The notes under the pieces are model-generated. The model did no database searches. It saw nothing but the letters and a program-made list of their open reading frames with translations, and was not told the origin of the DNA. A DNA stretch of 64,000 bases. Origin: Limnohabitans sp. Rim28 (GTDB lineage Bacteria > Pseudomonadota > Gammaproteobacteria > Burkholderiales > Burkholderiaceae_C). The stretch spans positions 124,001 through 188,000 of the forward strand of contig NZ_ALKN02000002.1 of assembly GCF_000293865.2 (NCBI RefSeq), written 5' to 3'. A program made the position numbers and the translations under genes. Below are positions 51,202 through 60,798 of the stretch, piece by piece. Positions within the stretch are counted from its first letter, which is position 1, and each line of letters opens with the position of its first letter.

Positions 51202-51295
51202 GACGGGCCTTCCCGCATGGTGAAGCGGCCAACCGGGTCAGGTGGGGAACCAAGCAGCCCTAACTGTGAATCCAGTGCCGGGGTCAAGGCTCGTC
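51202..51295 (+). ncRNA. ffs: Signal recognition particle 4.5S RNA (small bacterial type)
   Basis: The conserved Ffh-binding core ACCGGGTCAGGTGGGGAACC is followed by AAGCAGCCCTAAC, matching the domain IV GGAA-type tetraloop region and asymmetric loop of bacterial SRP RNA. The ends GACGGGCCTT and AAGGCTCGTC pair with one wobble. A run of six T (51299-51304) follows and would terminate transcription. The promoter is just upstream. Located divergent from dnaX, in the 356-bp gap between dnaX and the next gene; the rest of the gap (51305-51392) shows nothing recognisable. Confidence 0.92.
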
Positions 51296-51392
51296 ACCTT
51301 TTTTGTCGTTCAAGACCTGCGCCCAGGCCTTCCTTGTGTAACGACCCAACCCTCCGCACGCTCTGGCCGTGCAAGGGTTTTCCTTAATCCCA

Positions 51393-51689
51393 TCAAGCCA
51401 AACGACGCCCCAAAGTGGCGAAAGAGCGCTTTTTGTCGTTGTTGACGCCGATGCGGGGAGCGGCTGTGCGAACAGCGCTGGTCAACATGTCAGCCACCAA
51501 CACATCTGCTCGGGCGTGAGGGCCGTGCCGGTCGGTTTCGAAAGCCAAACGGGTGGTATTGGCCATTTGGGCCACGAAATTTTGCGGGTAATCCCTGACG
51601 GAAAATCCACGCAGCGTCATGACTTTCATGAATGCGTTGGCGGCCTCTTCGATGGCACGCTGGTATTCTTGGCTGGCTTCTGGCGTCAT
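51393..51689 (-). CDS. Small conserved-looking protein of unknown function
   Basis: 98 residues from the ATG ending at 51689 (MTPEASQEYQRAIEEAAN), preceded by AGAGGT. Composition is that of a soluble alpha-helical protein with a basic C-terminus (NNDKKRSFATLGRRLA) and a central ARADVLVADMLTSAVRTAA helix. No domain is recognised. A longer open frame lies on the opposite strand (51369-51755) but has poorer composition, so this strand is preferred. Confidence 0.65.
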   Translation of the reverse strand: MTPEASQEYQRAIEEAANAFMKVMTLRGFSVRDYPQNFVAQMANTTRLAFETDRHGPHARADVLVADMLTSAVRTAAPRIGVNNDKKRSFATLGRRLA

Positions 51690-51774
51690 GTCGACCTCTT
51701 GGGTTGGATTGAATGTTTGACCCATCCTCAACGCAGCAGTTCAGGCGTTCGATGACACGACATGTGTGAAATTG

Positions 51775-53085
51775 TTACAAATTTGTCAAAATACTTTGAC
51801 CCGCCCGCCATCCACTGGCCAAACTGGCCGTCAACAAGTAGCCCCCCGTCGGGGCTTCCCAATCCAACATTTCCCCTGCGCAGTAAACGCCCGGGCGGCT
51901 GAAGACCATCAATTCAGGGGTCAAAGCTTCCAAAGCGACCCCTCCCGCCGTGCTGATCGCCTCCGCTATGGGACGCGCTTGTTTCAAAGGCAGCTTTAAA
52001 CTTTTCAGCAACAAGGCCAACGCATGTGGATCGGCCAACTGTTCTGCAGAACACAGCTCATGCACCAAACCCACCTTGACGCCGTCGATCCCCAGGCGAC
52101 TCTTCAAATGGCTGGACAGGCTCCTGCTGCCTCGCGGCCAGCAAACCCCGGACAAGACTTGCTCGGGGGTTTTGTGGGGGAGTAAATCCAGCACCAGATG
52201 GGCTGCGCCTCGGTTCAAGTCTTCGCGCAAATGTGCGCCCGCAGCGTATATCAGGCTGCCCTCCACACCCGTGTCGGTGACGACAAACTCGCCTTGCCTT
52301 GAAAACCTGGGCGGTGCATCCAGGGCTTGATCGGAACCCGCATCCACCCGCAAAACCACAGATTTCACAGGGTGGCCCGAAAACTTGGTTCTGAAAAAAT
52401 CAGTCCAACCCATGCCCTCTCGGCCCAGCACATCGAAACCACAATTGGCCGCTTGCAAGGGCACCACGGCCACCCCTTGTTCAGCCAAAACCGGGACCCA
52501 AGCACCATCGGAGCCCAAATGCGGCCAACTGGCGCCCCCCAAAGCCAACAAAGTGGCTTGGGCTTGAACGCGTTGAAAGCCTGTTGGGCCAGTGGGTTCA
52601 AACACCAATTGTTGACCTGCCCAACCTCGCCAGCGATGCCGCATGTGAAATTGCACGGGCACCCCTGCTGCCGGGTGCCGCAGGCGTTGTAGCCAAGCCC
52701 TGAGCAGGGGCGCCGCTTTCATCTCTTGGGGAAATACACGGCCAGAGGTGCCCACAAAAGTCTGGACACCCAAAGATTCAGACCAATCCCGAATTGCCTG
52801 CGCATCCATGTCGTCTAACCAAGTGCCCACTTGCGATTGGCGTTGACCAAAACGCGTCCGAAACAGATCGATTGGCTCTGAATGCGTCAGGTTCAATCCG
52901 CCCTTACCGGCCAACAAAAATTTGCGCCCCACCGAAGGCATGGCATCAAACAGGTGCACCGAAACCCCTGCCTGAGACAAGACCTCGGCGGCCATCAGTC
53001 CTGCGGGTCCACCTCCCACAATGGCCACATCCACCTGCAGCAAGGGGGCCCCCACATCATCGGGGGTCAAACTTAAAAGAGTCAT
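51775..53085 (-). CDS. FAD-dependent oxidoreductase, YhiN/HI0933 family (TIGR03862)
   Basis: 436 residues from the ATG ending at 53085 (MTLLSLTPDDVG). The N-terminal FAD-binding motif is VAIVGGGPAGLMAAEVLSQ (about 21-39), followed by the family block VGRKFLLAGKGGLNLTHSEP. C-terminal FSRPGVYCAGEMLDWEAPTG closes the FAD site. The middle insertion domain is normal for the family. No substrate is known for most members; some reduce bile-acid or steroid enones, so function is left open. Confidence 0.92.
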   Translation of the reverse strand: MTLLSLTPDDVGAPLLQVDVAIVGGGPAGLMAAEVLSQAGVSVHLFDAMPSVGRKFLLAGKGGLNLTHSEPIDLFRTRFGQRQSQVGTWLDDMDAQAIRDWSESLGVQTFVGTSGRVFPQEMKAAPLLRAWLQRLRHPAAGVPVQFHMRHRWRGWAGQQLVFEPTGPTGFQRVQAQATLLALGGASWPHLGSDGAWVPVLAEQGVAVVPLQAANCGFDVLGREGMGWTDFFRTKFSGHPVKSVVLRVDAGSDQALDAPPRFSRQGEFVVTDTGVEGSLIYAAGAHLREDLNRGAAHLVLDLLPHKTPEQVLSGVCWPRGSRSLSSHLKSRLGIDGVKVGLVHELCSAEQLADPHALALLLKSLKLPLKQARPIAEAISTAGGVALEALTPELMVFSRPGVYCAGEMLDWEAPTGGYLLTASLASGWRAGQSILTNL

Positions 53086-53188
53086 GGGTGTGCAACTTGT
53101 CCACCACATTCAAAGGAACGAACGCAGCAGCTTTCTGTCAAAATAGATCAACTTTAGCCGCAACTACATTGTTCATAAGGAAAAGGCC

Positions 53189-53521
53189 ATGGCCAGCGAT
53201 CTGATCAAACACATTACCGACGCCACTTTCGAAGCCGACGTGCTCCAGTCCGGCCAACCCGTGGTCGTTGATTTCTGGGCCGAATGGTGCGGGCCTTGCA
53301 AAATGATCGCCCCCATCCTGGACGAAGTGGCCACGGCCTACGAAGGCAAACTGCAAATCACCAAAATGAATGTGGACGACAACCGCGACATCCCCGCCAA
53401 ATTCGGCATTCGTGGCATTCCTACACTCATGATCTTCAAAGGTGGTCAGCTCGCTGCCACCAAAGTGGGCGCCATGAGCAAGTCCCAATTGACCGCATTC
53501 ATCGACCAACAACTGGCTTGA
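53189..53521 (+). CDS. trxA: Thioredoxin 1
   Basis: Reduces protein disulfides in the cytosol with thioredoxin reductase. It is 110 residues with the active site WCGPC (33-37), cis-proline in RGIPTLMIF and a strong AAGGAAAAGG ribosome-binding site. It precedes rho, a conserved neighbourhood in Proteobacteria. Confidence 0.97.
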   Translation: MASDLIKHITDATFEADVLQSGQPVVVDFWAEWCGPCKMIAPILDEVATAYEGKLQITKMNVDDNRDIPAKFGIRGIPTLMIFKGGQLAATKVGAMSKSQLTAFIDQQLA

Positions 53522-53561
53522 TGCGTTCAAACCGTCCGGCTTGACCTGACGGACCCCGCGC

Positions 53562-53588
53562 AACCGGGCCTTGATGGCCCGGTTTTTT
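53562..53588 (+). terminator. Terminator downstream of trxA
   Basis: Perfect 9-bp stem AACCGGGCC / GGCCCGGTT with a TTGAT loop and a T-run, 40 bp past the trxA stop, so rho needs its own promoter in the remaining 180 bp. Confidence 0.9.
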
Positions 53589-53729
53589 CTTTTCAGGGCC
53601 GCACGAAAACCTGTCATAATTTCCAGCAGGCAACCCGAACACGGGACAGCGCCAAGACTGCCGGAAGCACAAGCCCCCAACCCCGGGCGGCATCCGGTTC
53701 AGAACATTCCACCCGGTTATCTTCTAAAA

Positions 53730-53746
53730 CGGTTCACAACGAACCG
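53730..53746 (+). promoter_or_regulatory. Small hairpin in the rho leader
   Basis: CGGTTC-ACAAC-GAACCG, 21 bp before the rho start codon within a 246-bp gap. A CATAAT -10-like box lies near 53618-53623. rho genes are often autoregulated by Rho in their leader; this hairpin could take part, but no rut-like C-rich segment was proven. Confidence 0.35.
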
Positions 53747-53767
53747 ATTCGCCACAGGCCCATTCCC

Positions 53768-55030
53768 ATGCATTTGAACGAACTCAAGGCACTCCATGTG
53801 TCCGAACTCCTGAAGCAAGCTGACACGCTCGAAATTGAGAACACAGGTCGGATGCGCAAACAGGAGCTGATGTTTGCCATCATCAAAAAACGCGCCAAAG
53901 CGGGCGAGCAGGTCTTTGCCGACGGCGTGCTGGAAATCTTGCCGGACGGTTTCGGCTTTTTGCGCAGCCCCGACTCCAGCTACACCGCTTCTACGGACGA
54001 CATCTACATCAGCCCCAGCCAGGTGCGCCGCTTCAATCTGCACACGGGCGACATGATCGAAGGCGAAGTGCGCATCCCCAAAGACGGCGAGCGTTACTTT
54101 GCCCTGACCAAGCTGGACCAAGTCAATGGCGACTTGCCAGAGAACAACAAACACAAGGTCATGTTCGAGAACTTGACGCCTTTGTTCCCCAAAGAGCAGA
54201 TGCGTCTGGAGCGTGACATCAAGGGTGAAGAAAACATCACCGCCCGCGTGATCGACATCATTGCACCCCTCGGCCGTGGCCAGCGCGCCCTGATCGTCGC
54301 GCAGCCCAAGTCGGGCAAAACGGTGATGATGCAGCAAATCGCGCACGCCATCACCGCCAACTACCCCGATGTGCACCTGATGGTGCTGTTGGTGGACGAG
54401 CGCCCTGAAGAAGTGACCGAGATGCAACGCAGCGTGCGCGGCGAAGTCATCTCCTCCACCTTTGACGAACCCGCTTCGCGCCACGTCCACGTGGCTGAGA
54501 TGGTGATCGAACGCGCCAAACGCTTGGTCGAGTTGAAAAAAGACGTGGTCATCCTGCTGGACTCGATCACCCGCTTGGCCCGCGCCTACAACAACGTGGT
54601 GCCTTCATCGGGCAAAGTGCTCTCGGGCGGTGTGGATGCCAACGCGCTGCAGCGCCCCAAGCGCTTCTTTGGCGCAGCCCGCAATGTGGAGGAAGGCGGC
54701 AGCCTGACCATCATCGCCACGGCGTTGGTGGACACCGGCAGCCGCATGGACGAGGTGATCTTTGAAGAATTCAAAGGCACGGGCAACTGCGAAATCCACC
54801 TCGAGCGCCGTCTGTACGAAAAACGCGTGTTCCCAGCCATCAACCTCAACCGCAGTGGCACACGTCGCGAAGAGTTGCTGTTGCAGCCTGAAGTGCTGCA
54901 AAAGACCCGCATCTTGCGTCAATTCATGTACAACATGGACGAAATCGAAGCGATGGAAATGGTCTTGAAGAGCATGAAGGCCACCAAGAACAACTCCGAG
55001 TTCTTCGACATGATGCGACGCGGCGGCTGA
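53768..55030 (+). CDS. rho: Transcription termination factor Rho
   Basis: Hexameric RNA helicase that ends transcription. It is 420 residues. The N-terminal helix bundle is followed by a cold-shock-like RNA-binding domain ([32 protein letters not shown]) and the ATPase core with Walker [12 protein letters not shown] (about 180), [14 protein letters not shown], Walker [18 protein letters not shown] and the R-loop [14 protein letters not shown]. It has no long insertions. Confidence 0.97.
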   Translation: MHLNELKALHVSELLKQADTLEIENTGRMRKQELMFAIIKKRAKAGEQVFADGVLEILPDGFGFLRSPDSSYTASTDDIYISPSQVRRFNLHTGDMIEGEVRIPKDGERYFALTKLDQVNGDLPENNKHKVMFENLTPLFPKEQMRLERDIKGEENITARVIDIIAPLGRGQRALIVAQPKSGKTVMMQQIAHAITANYPDVHLMVLLVDERPEEVTEMQRSVRGEVISSTFDEPASRHVHVAEMVIERAKRLVELKKDVVILLDSITRLARAYNNVVPSSGKVLSGGVDANALQRPKRFFGAARNVEEGGSLTIIATALVDTGSRMDEVIFEEFKGTGNCEIHLERRLYEKRVFPAINLNRSGTRREELLLQPEVLQKTRILRQFMYNMDEIEAMEMVLKSMKATKNNSEFFDMMRRGG

Positions 55031-55035
55031 TACCC

Positions 55036-55041
55036 TATAAT
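55036..55041 (+). promoter_or_regulatory. TATAAT -10 box upstream of rpmE2
   Basis: Perfect TATAAT, 6 bp after the rho stop. A good -35 in the end of rho is not obvious. Its use would start an RNA that begins with the leader hairpin at 55042. Confidence 0.45.
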
Positions 55042-55093
55042 CTACGGTTTTGCGGAAAGTGCTCTCAGATAGGCTGAAGAGTGGCTACCGTAG
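55042..55093 (+). promoter_or_regulatory. Structured leader of rpmE2 (candidate ribosomal-protein leader)
   Basis: Outer stem CTACGGT (55042-55048) / ACCGTAG (55087-55093) encloses an inner stem CTCTCAG (55062-55068) / CTGAAGAG (55074-55081) with loop ATAGG and one bulge. The structure ends 21 bp before the L31 start codon. Ribosomal protein L31 leaders are known in other bacterial groups; this one is inferred from complementarity only. Confidence 0.5.
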
Positions 55094-55114
55094 CGCAAAT
55101 AAAAGGATTTCCCC

Positions 55115-55378
55115 ATGAAAGACGGCATTCACCCTAATTACCGTGAAGTTTGCTTCCAAGACATGTCCAATGGCTTCAAGTTCGTGACACGTTCATGCGC
55201 CAACACCAAAGAGATGATCAAAATGGAAGATGGCCGCGAGCTGCCTTGGTACAAGTTGGACACGACCAGTGAGTCGCACCCCTTCTACACCGGCACGCAA
55301 AAGTCGGTCGACAACATGGGCGGCCGCGTGGAGAAATTCCGCAACCGTTTCGGCAAGACCACCACCATCGCCAAGTAA
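55115..55378 (+). CDS. rpmE2: 50S ribosomal protein L31 type B
   Basis: 87 residues, the length of type B (zinc-free) L31, starting [20 protein letters not shown]. It has only two cysteines and no CxxC zinc motif; type B normally replaces the zinc form under zinc limitation but is the only L31 in many betaproteobacteria. It follows rho by 84 bp with an AAAAGGA ribosome-binding site and a structured leader. Confidence 0.96.
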   Translation: MKDGIHPNYREVCFQDMSNGFKFVTRSCANTKEMIKMEDGRELPWYKLDTTSESHPFYTGTQKSVDNMGGRVEKFRNRFGKTTTIAK

Positions 55379-55398
55379 TTCGCGCATTGGTGTTCCCC

Positions 55399-55433
55399 AA
55401 AAGGGCAGCCCGGGCAACCGGCCTGCCCTTTTT
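55399..55433 (+). terminator. Terminator downstream of rpmE2
   Basis: 10-bp stem AAAAGGGCAG / CTGCCCTTTT with a 14-nt loop, followed by T, 20 bp past the rpmE2 stop. Confidence 0.85.
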
Positions 55434-55531
55434 GCATGGCGGCTTGCCGCATGCTGTCCAAAACAGGATGCATGGTTTTTAAAATATGCTCCACTGATCC
55501 AGCCATCACCCACCCGACTTCAGCCTTGTCC

Positions 55532-57277
55532 GTGAACCAAACCACCCCTGCCATCGTTGCCCAAAGTGCTGTACGGCGACTGCCACGTCTGGCTTTGTTG
55601 CTGCTGTGTGCGGCTTACGTGCTGTCTGGCTTTTGGGGACGCGAGCCTTGGAAATCACAAGACTTAGAGGCGCTGGGCTACATGCTCCAACTGGCGCAAC
55701 CAGCGGCTGGCGAAATCGCCAATTGGTTCCGCCCCAGCTTGATGGGCCAGCACGACCCTCAATTGGCCCTTTTGCCTTATTGGCTGGGTGCTGTCTTCAT
55801 GTTTGGCGCCCCCGCCGGTTGGGAAGACGCCTTTGCGCGCATGCCTTTCATCGCCATGTTGGCGCTGACCTTGGCTGCGACATGGTATGCCGTGTATGCC
55901 TTGGCACGACACCCTGCAGCCCAACCTGTGGCCTTTGCGTTTGGCGGTGAGGCGAAACCAGCGGATTACGCCCGCGCCTTGGCCGATGGCGGTTTGCTGG
56001 CCTTGTTGGCCTGCCTCGGCTTGGCCAGATTGGCCCATGAGGCCACCCCTGCACTGAGTCAGCTGTGCTTTGCCTCCCTCATTTTTGTGGGTTTGTCGAC
56101 CCTGCCCCGTTGGCGTTTACACAGTGGCATTGCCATGGGTGTCGGCATGCTTGGCCTCACGCTTTCTGGCGCGCCCAGCGTTGCCCTGTGGCTGGGCATT
56201 GGCGGCTCCGTATTGAAAGCCCTCGGACAAAGCGACCCCACGCAGGCGCGGCTTCGCATGCTCGATCTGGGCTTGTTGGCTTTGCTGTGTCTGCTGTGCA
56301 TCACCACCGCGGGCTACCTCGATCTTTGGCGGTGGCGTGTTGTGCCACACACCTTGTTGGACCTGGATGTGCTGGCCAAACTGTTGGTGTGGTTCACATG
56401 GCCCGCTTGGCCCTTGGCCGCGTGGTCTTTGTGGCGCTGGCGACTCCAGCTGTCGCGTGGCTGGCGCTTCCCGCATTTGGCTTTGCCCTTGTGGTTCATC
56501 GTGGTCACAGTCGCTGCCACTTGGTTGACCGGCATGTCCGACAGGGCCCTTTTACTGGCGCTGCCAGGAATTGCCGCTTTGGCTGCTTTCGCTTTGCCTA
56601 CGTTGAGGCGCAGCTTGGGTGCGCTGATTGACTGGTTCACACTCTTGTTTTTCAGTTTTTGCGCATTGACCATTTGGGTGGTTTGGATCGCCATGCAAAC
56701 TGGATTTCCAGCCAAACCCGCTGCCAACGTTGTCAAACTGGCGCCTGGTTTTTTACCGGAGTTTTCCGTCCTCACGTTTGGTTTGGCTTTGCTGGCCACG
56801 CTGGCCTGGGCTTGGCTGGTGAAGTGGCGCATCGGCCACCACCGTGCAGCCATCTGGAAAAGCATGGTCTTGCCAGCAGCAGGCGCCGTGCTGTGCTGGC
56901 TTCTGCTCATGAGCCTGTGGCTGCCCCTGCTTAACTTTGCGCGCAGTTACGTCACCATGGTCCAAAAAGTACAAATGGTCACGGGAACTTCCCCTTGCTT
57001 GCAATATGCAGGCATCACGCAAGCACAAGGCGCTGCACTTTTATTTCACGCACAAGTCCGCCTCCAAGCGGCCCAAGCAGCCGGCAGTGACTGCCCATGG
57101 CTGGTGATCGACGAACGCAACTTGCCCCTGCTGGAGGACAAACTCAAAGCATGGGGGTGGGTCCAAGCCGCCAAAGCAAAAAGGCTCGGCGACCGCAGTG
57201 AAAGCTTGTTGATTTTTCGACCACACCCCGACAAGTTGAGTCAGGTTCCCAGCGCAACGGCATCGGTTAACCAATAA
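55532..57277 (+). CDS. Polytopic membrane glycosyltransferase, PMT/ArnT-like (GT-C fold)
   Basis: 581 residues from a GTG at 55532 (VNQTTPAIVAQ), chosen because the upstream part of the open frame is not protein-like. About 10-12 membrane helices precede a C-terminal soluble part (about 475-560) with LVIDERNLPLLEDKL. The first loop GREPWKSQDLEALGYM contains the acidic residues expected of lipid-phosphate-sugar-dependent GT-C enzymes. It may transfer sugars to lipid A or protein, but the acceptor cannot be told. Next gene, a MATE exporter, starts 3 bp after its stop, so they form one transcript. Confidence 0.8.
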   Translation: MNQTTPAIVAQSAVRRLPRLALLLLCAAYVLSGFWGREPWKSQDLEALGYMLQLAQPAAGEIANWFRPSLMGQHDPQLALLPYWLGAVFMFGAPAGWEDAFARMPFIAMLALTLAATWYAVYALARHPAAQPVAFAFGGEAKPADYARALADGGLLALLACLGLARLAHEATPALSQLCFASLIFVGLSTLPRWRLHSGIAMGVGMLGLTLSGAPSVALWLGIGGSVLKALGQSDPTQARLRMLDLGLLALLCLLCITTAGYLDLWRWRVVPHTLLDLDVLAKLLVWFTWPAWPLAAWSLWRWRLQLSRGWRFPHLALPLWFIVVTVAATWLTGMSDRALLLALPGIAALAAFALPTLRRSLGALIDWFTLLFFSFCALTIWVVWIAMQTGFPAKPAANVVKLAPGFLPEFSVLTFGLALLATLAWAWLVKWRIGHHRAAIWKSMVLPAAGAVLCWLLLMSLWLPLLNFARSYVTMVQKVQMVTGTSPCLQYAGITQAQGAALLFHAQVRLQAAQAAGSDCPWLVIDERNLPLLEDKLKAWGWVQAAKAKRLGDRSESLLIFRPHPDKLSQVPSATASVNQ

Positions 57278-57280
57278 GCC

Positions 57281-58642
57281 ATGTCTGAACTGCGAACCAT
57301 CAGCCGTCACGCAGGCACCGTGCTGGTGGGCCAACTGGCCGTCATGTCCTTTGGCGTCGCGGACACCATCATCGCGGGCCGCTACAGCCCCCATGCACTG
57401 GCGGTGCTGTCCCTGGCATCGTCCATTTACATCAGCATTTATGTCGCGCTCAACGGCATGTTGCAAGCCTTGCTGCCGGTCTGGGCCGAATTGCACGGCG
57501 CCAACCGACCCCTCGACATTGGCCGCTCCGTGCGTCAAGCCCTGTACATCGCCTCGGGTGCTGCCGCTTTAGGCATGGCCGGCTTGTTGTTTCCAGATCC
57601 ATGGCTGTCGTGGACCCAAGTGCCCCCTGAACTGTGGCCCGATGTCCGCTCGTATTTGCGCGTCTTGGCGGTCGCCTTGGTGCCGTCTTTGCTGTTTCGC
57701 ATGTACAGCACCCTGAACCAAAGTTTGGGCTATCCCCGTTTGGTGACCTGGTTACAAGCCGGTGCATTGCTGGTCAAGATCCCGCTGTCCGTGGTCTTGA
57801 CATTTGGCATGGGCGATCAGGCAGGCATGGGTGTGGTGGGTTGCGCCTGGGCCACCTTGGCGGTCAACACCCTGATGATGTTGACCGGCCTTTGGCTGCT
57901 GAAAACCCAAGACATTTACCGCCCCTATCAGCTGTGGCGATGGCCAGAAAAAGTGCAATGGCCTGTCATTCGACATTTTTTGCGCATGGGCATCCCGGCG
58001 GGCCTTTGCATCATGGTGGAAGTCACATCGTTTACTTTGATGGCCTTGTTCATCGCCCGTTTGGGCTCGGTCGCCTCGGCCAGCCACCAAATTGCAGCCA
58101 GTTTGGCGGCCGTGCTCTACATGGTGCCCCTGGCTTTGGGCATCGCCAGCAGTGCGAGAACGGGGTATTGGTTGGGCGCGGGCGATGCACGCCGTGCACG
58201 CCAAGCGGCCGGTATGGGCATTGGCCTGGCCATTGGCGCGGCGGTCTGCTGCGCATCTCTTTTGCTGCTGTTCCGCGACAGCATTGCCCAAGCCTTTACC
58301 AACGACCCCTTGGTGGCAAAAGCCGCCGTGGTTTGGCTGGGCTGGGTGGCCCTGTACCACCTGGCCGATGCGTTGCAAGCGGTGTGCGCCTACTTGTTGC
58401 GCTGCTACCGCATCACCATTGCGCCCTTGCTGATCTACGCCGCATTCTTATGGGGTTTCGGTCTTTATGGCGGGTACCTTTGGGCCTACGACAGCAGCGC
58501 CCTGGATGGTTGGTTCAGTTGGACGGCCCGTCCAGCGGTTGATGCCTTCTGGATCAGCAGCAGCTTGGCGCTGGCCACTGTATCTCTGATGTTTACCGCC
58601 CTGTTATGGCGCGCGACCAAAAACCCAGAAAGCCACATCTGA
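57281..58642 (+). CDS. MATE family efflux transporter
   Basis: 453 residues with two MatE repeats and about twelve membrane helices, for example VLVGQLAVMSFGVADTIIAG (helix 1) and SAVASHQ-like VASASHQIAASLAAVLYM (helix 7). NorM-type sodium- or proton-coupled drug exporter by family. It begins immediately after the glycosyltransferase stop, so a lipid- or glycan-related role is also possible. No regulator is adjacent. Confidence 0.92.
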   Translation: MSELRTISRHAGTVLVGQLAVMSFGVADTIIAGRYSPHALAVLSLASSIYISIYVALNGMLQALLPVWAELHGANRPLDIGRSVRQALYIASGAAALGMAGLLFPDPWLSWTQVPPELWPDVRSYLRVLAVALVPSLLFRMYSTLNQSLGYPRLVTWLQAGALLVKIPLSVVLTFGMGDQAGMGVVGCAWATLAVNTLMMLTGLWLLKTQDIYRPYQLWRWPEKVQWPVIRHFLRMGIPAGLCIMVEVTSFTLMALFIARLGSVASASHQIAASLAAVLYMVPLALGIASSARTGYWLGAGDARRARQAAGMGIGLAIGAAVCCASLLLLFRDSIAQAFTNDPLVAKAAVVWLGWVALYHLADALQAVCAYLLRCYRITIAPLLIYAAFLWGFGLYGGYLWAYDSSALDGWFSWTARPAVDAFWISSSLALATVSLMFTALLWRATKNPESHI

Positions 58643-58735
58643 CAGGCAAGCCCTTACTTGCAGCCAAACGTCTAAAAGTCATCAAAGGGTCACAATCAGA
58701 AAGGACATTAGTGATCAAGAACATAAGGGATCGCC

Positions 58736-59644
58736 ATGTCTACATCCGATGCCATCAATGAAGTCCAAATGCGTCAACTGCGAGAGGATTTGCTCGACAG
58801 CATGGACGAGGAATTAGAACTCGAACTGGACGACAGATGGGGGGCTGACCAAGCCGCCAACGACGCCCAGGTGGGCGATCGGATTCGCTACTTCCGAGAG
58901 TTACTGCGCCTGCAATCCGAATTGGTCATTCTGCAAGACTGGGTGGTCAAAACCGGCCACCGGATGGTCGTCTTGTTTGAAGGCCGCGACGCGGCAGGTA
59001 AAGGCGGCGTCATCAAACGCATCACGCAACGACTGAACCCACGGGTTTGCCGAGTAGCCGCGCTGCCTGCGCCCAACGACCGTGAAAAAACACAATGGTA
59101 CTTTCAGCGTTACATCTCACACCTGCCCGCAGCCGGTGAGATCGTTTTGTTTGACCGAAGCTGGTACAACCGCGCAGGTGTTGAAAAGGTCATGGGCTTT
59201 TGCAATGACGAAGAATACGAAGAATTTTTTCGATCAGTACCCGAATTCGAAAAAATGTTGGTGCGAAGCGGCATCCAATTGGTCAAGTACTGGTTTTCAA
59301 TCACCGACGATGAGCAACATGCCCGCTTTCTTGGGCGAATCCACGATCCACTGAAACAATGGAAACTCAGCCCCATGGATTTAGAAAGCCGCCGCCGCTG
59401 GGAAGACTACACACGCGCCAAAGAAACGATGATTGAAAGGACCCACATTCCCGAGGCACCTTGGTGGGTTGTTCAAGCCGTTGACAAGAAAAAAGCACGC
59501 CTCAACTGCATTGACCACTTTTTAAACCAAGTGCCTTACCACGAAGTTGAACACGCTGAAGTCAAATTGCCGGGCCGCGTCCGTAACCCAGATTACATCC
59601 GCCACCCGGTGCCCAAGGACATGATCGTGCCAGAAAAATACTGA
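58736..59644 (+). CDS. ppk2: Polyphosphate kinase 2 family protein
   Basis: 302-residue soluble kinase moving phosphate between polyphosphate and nucleoside phosphates. An acidic N-terminus (EELELELDDRW) precedes Walker A FEGRDAAGKGG (81-91), the lid module and Walker B FDRSWYNRAGVEKVMGF. One PPK2 domain of this length fits class I, which mostly makes GTP or ATP from NDP and polyP. Class choice is inference. Confidence 0.94.
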   Translation: MSTSDAINEVQMRQLREDLLDSMDEELELELDDRWGADQAANDAQVGDRIRYFRELLRLQSELVILQDWVVKTGHRMVVLFEGRDAAGKGGVIKRITQRLNPRVCRVAALPAPNDREKTQWYFQRYISHLPAAGEIVLFDRSWYNRAGVEKVMGFCNDEEYEEFFRSVPEFEKMLVRSGIQLVKYWFSITDDEQHARFLGRIHDPLKQWKLSPMDLESRRRWEDYTRAKETMIERTHIPEAPWWVVQAVDKKKARLNCIDHFLNQVPYHEVEHAEVKLPGRVRNPDYIRHPVPKDMIVPEKY

Positions 59645-59753
59645 AACATTCATGGATTCAAAAGATCGACCTGAAGGGTATCACCGAACAAAGAAATCAT
59701 AGGCCCAGCCCGGTCAGTGGGTACGTGCTGAAGCCGCTGATCGGCGTCTTCAA

Positions 59754-60707
59754 TTACCGGGAGGGCTCAATCAACTCAAAAGAGAAAGAACCTCTCTTGA
59801 CGTTGACCATCACAGCTCGAACATCGGACGCACCCGGCACGATCAAGCGAGTGACATTGCGCAAAGGTTTTTTCTCCAGTGTGAACGGTTGATCGATCTT
59901 GAATTGGTGACTGTCTCCGTGCACGACCAACACTGGCTTTCCCCAACGCTGAGCTAGAGGCAACAAGGTGCCACCGATGCTTTGACGAAAACCCGACCAG
60001 CCCGGGAAATCCTCCCAAGCTGTTTTTCCCTCCAAAACATCCGCCTGAAATGAAACAACCATCGCATCGGCCTGCATCTGAATCGCTTGCTCAAAGCTGG
60101 CCCGAATCCAAGCCACATTGGCGCTATCGCGTTCAAAAAATTCATGAACCGCTGCCTTATCGCGGCTCTCCAAATTGTTGTTGCTACCCACCACGTGCAG
60201 CGTTACGAACAACACCTTGTCGTGAATCCATCGCATGTTCTCAATGAACTTGCCATGCTGAGGATGCACACTGGACTGGTTGAGGACGGTGATGGGCTTG
60301 GAGCCTAAGGACAAGCCAGACGTGAAAAACATCTGCCGAATCGTGTCCAAGCGCTCCAATGGGTCAAAACTTCCATTGTTGACACGATGGCAGTCTGTCC
60401 ATTCGTTGTCACCAGGTGTGTAAACCACAGCGCCTTTGAATTGCTGGAAGTGTTTTTTTTGTTGCGCAAACTCTTCATCACTGCAAAGTGATGAACCCGA
60501 CTTGATGTCTCCCACATGAACAGAAAAAGCAGGCCCTATCTGGTTAATTCGGTCAATCAAGGCTCTGTAAGAAGGACCCGATTTTTCTGGTGCTCCATAA
60601 GGCAAATCTCCCAATGCCACAAAGGAGAAAGCAGATTGCCCAAAGCTTGCGGTTGAAGTCAACACCCAGACCAAAGACCCACAAATAAATCTCAAGATTT
60701 TCAACAT
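59754..60707 (-). CDS. Exported calcineurin-like metallophosphoesterase
   Basis: 317 residues from the ATG ending at 60707 with a signal peptide (MLKILRFICGSLVWVLTSTA, cut after SFG near 23). The metallophosphoesterase fold is suggested by VALGDLPYG (Asp), HVGDIKSGSS (GD box), YTPGDNEWTDC (GDN-E box) and VVHGDSHQF (C-terminal GH-like box). It is therefore probably a periplasmic phosphatase or nuclease-like enzyme. Substrate unknown. The gene is convergent with ppk2, and the 109-bp gap between them (59645-59753) shows nothing recognisable. Confidence 0.8.
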   Translation of the reverse strand: MLKILRFICGSLVWVLTSTASFGQSAFSFVALGDLPYGAPEKSGPSYRALIDRINQIGPAFSVHVGDIKSGSSLCSDEEFAQQKKHFQQFKGAVVYTPGDNEWTDCHRVNNGSFDPLERLDTIRQMFFTSGLSLGSKPITVLNQSSVHPQHGKFIENMRWIHDKVLFVTLHVVGSNNNLESRDKAAVHEFFERDSANVAWIRASFEQAIQMQADAMVVSFQADVLEGKTAWEDFPGWSGFRQSIGGTLLPLAQRWGKPVLVVHGDSHQFKIDQPFTLEKKPLRNVTRLIVPGASDVRAVMVNVKRGSFSFELIEPSR

Positions 60708-60798
60708 GGCTGGATCAAATAAATAACTAAAACACAAAAATAGAAGTCATCGCATCGACAAGACAACCCAATTCAAATCGAAAAAAATTGACCCAAGG

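Noticed and set aside
51369..51755. 128-codon plus-strand frame opposite the small hypothetical gene
   Set aside because: Composition is poorer, there is no ribosome-binding site, and the minus-strand frame has one (AGAGGT) and a normal amino-acid mix.
59754..60707. Metallophosphoesterase as phospholipase C PlcP
   Set aside because: PlcP is cytosolic with an N-terminal SDxHxG-type motif; this protein has a signal peptide and different metal-site spacing.
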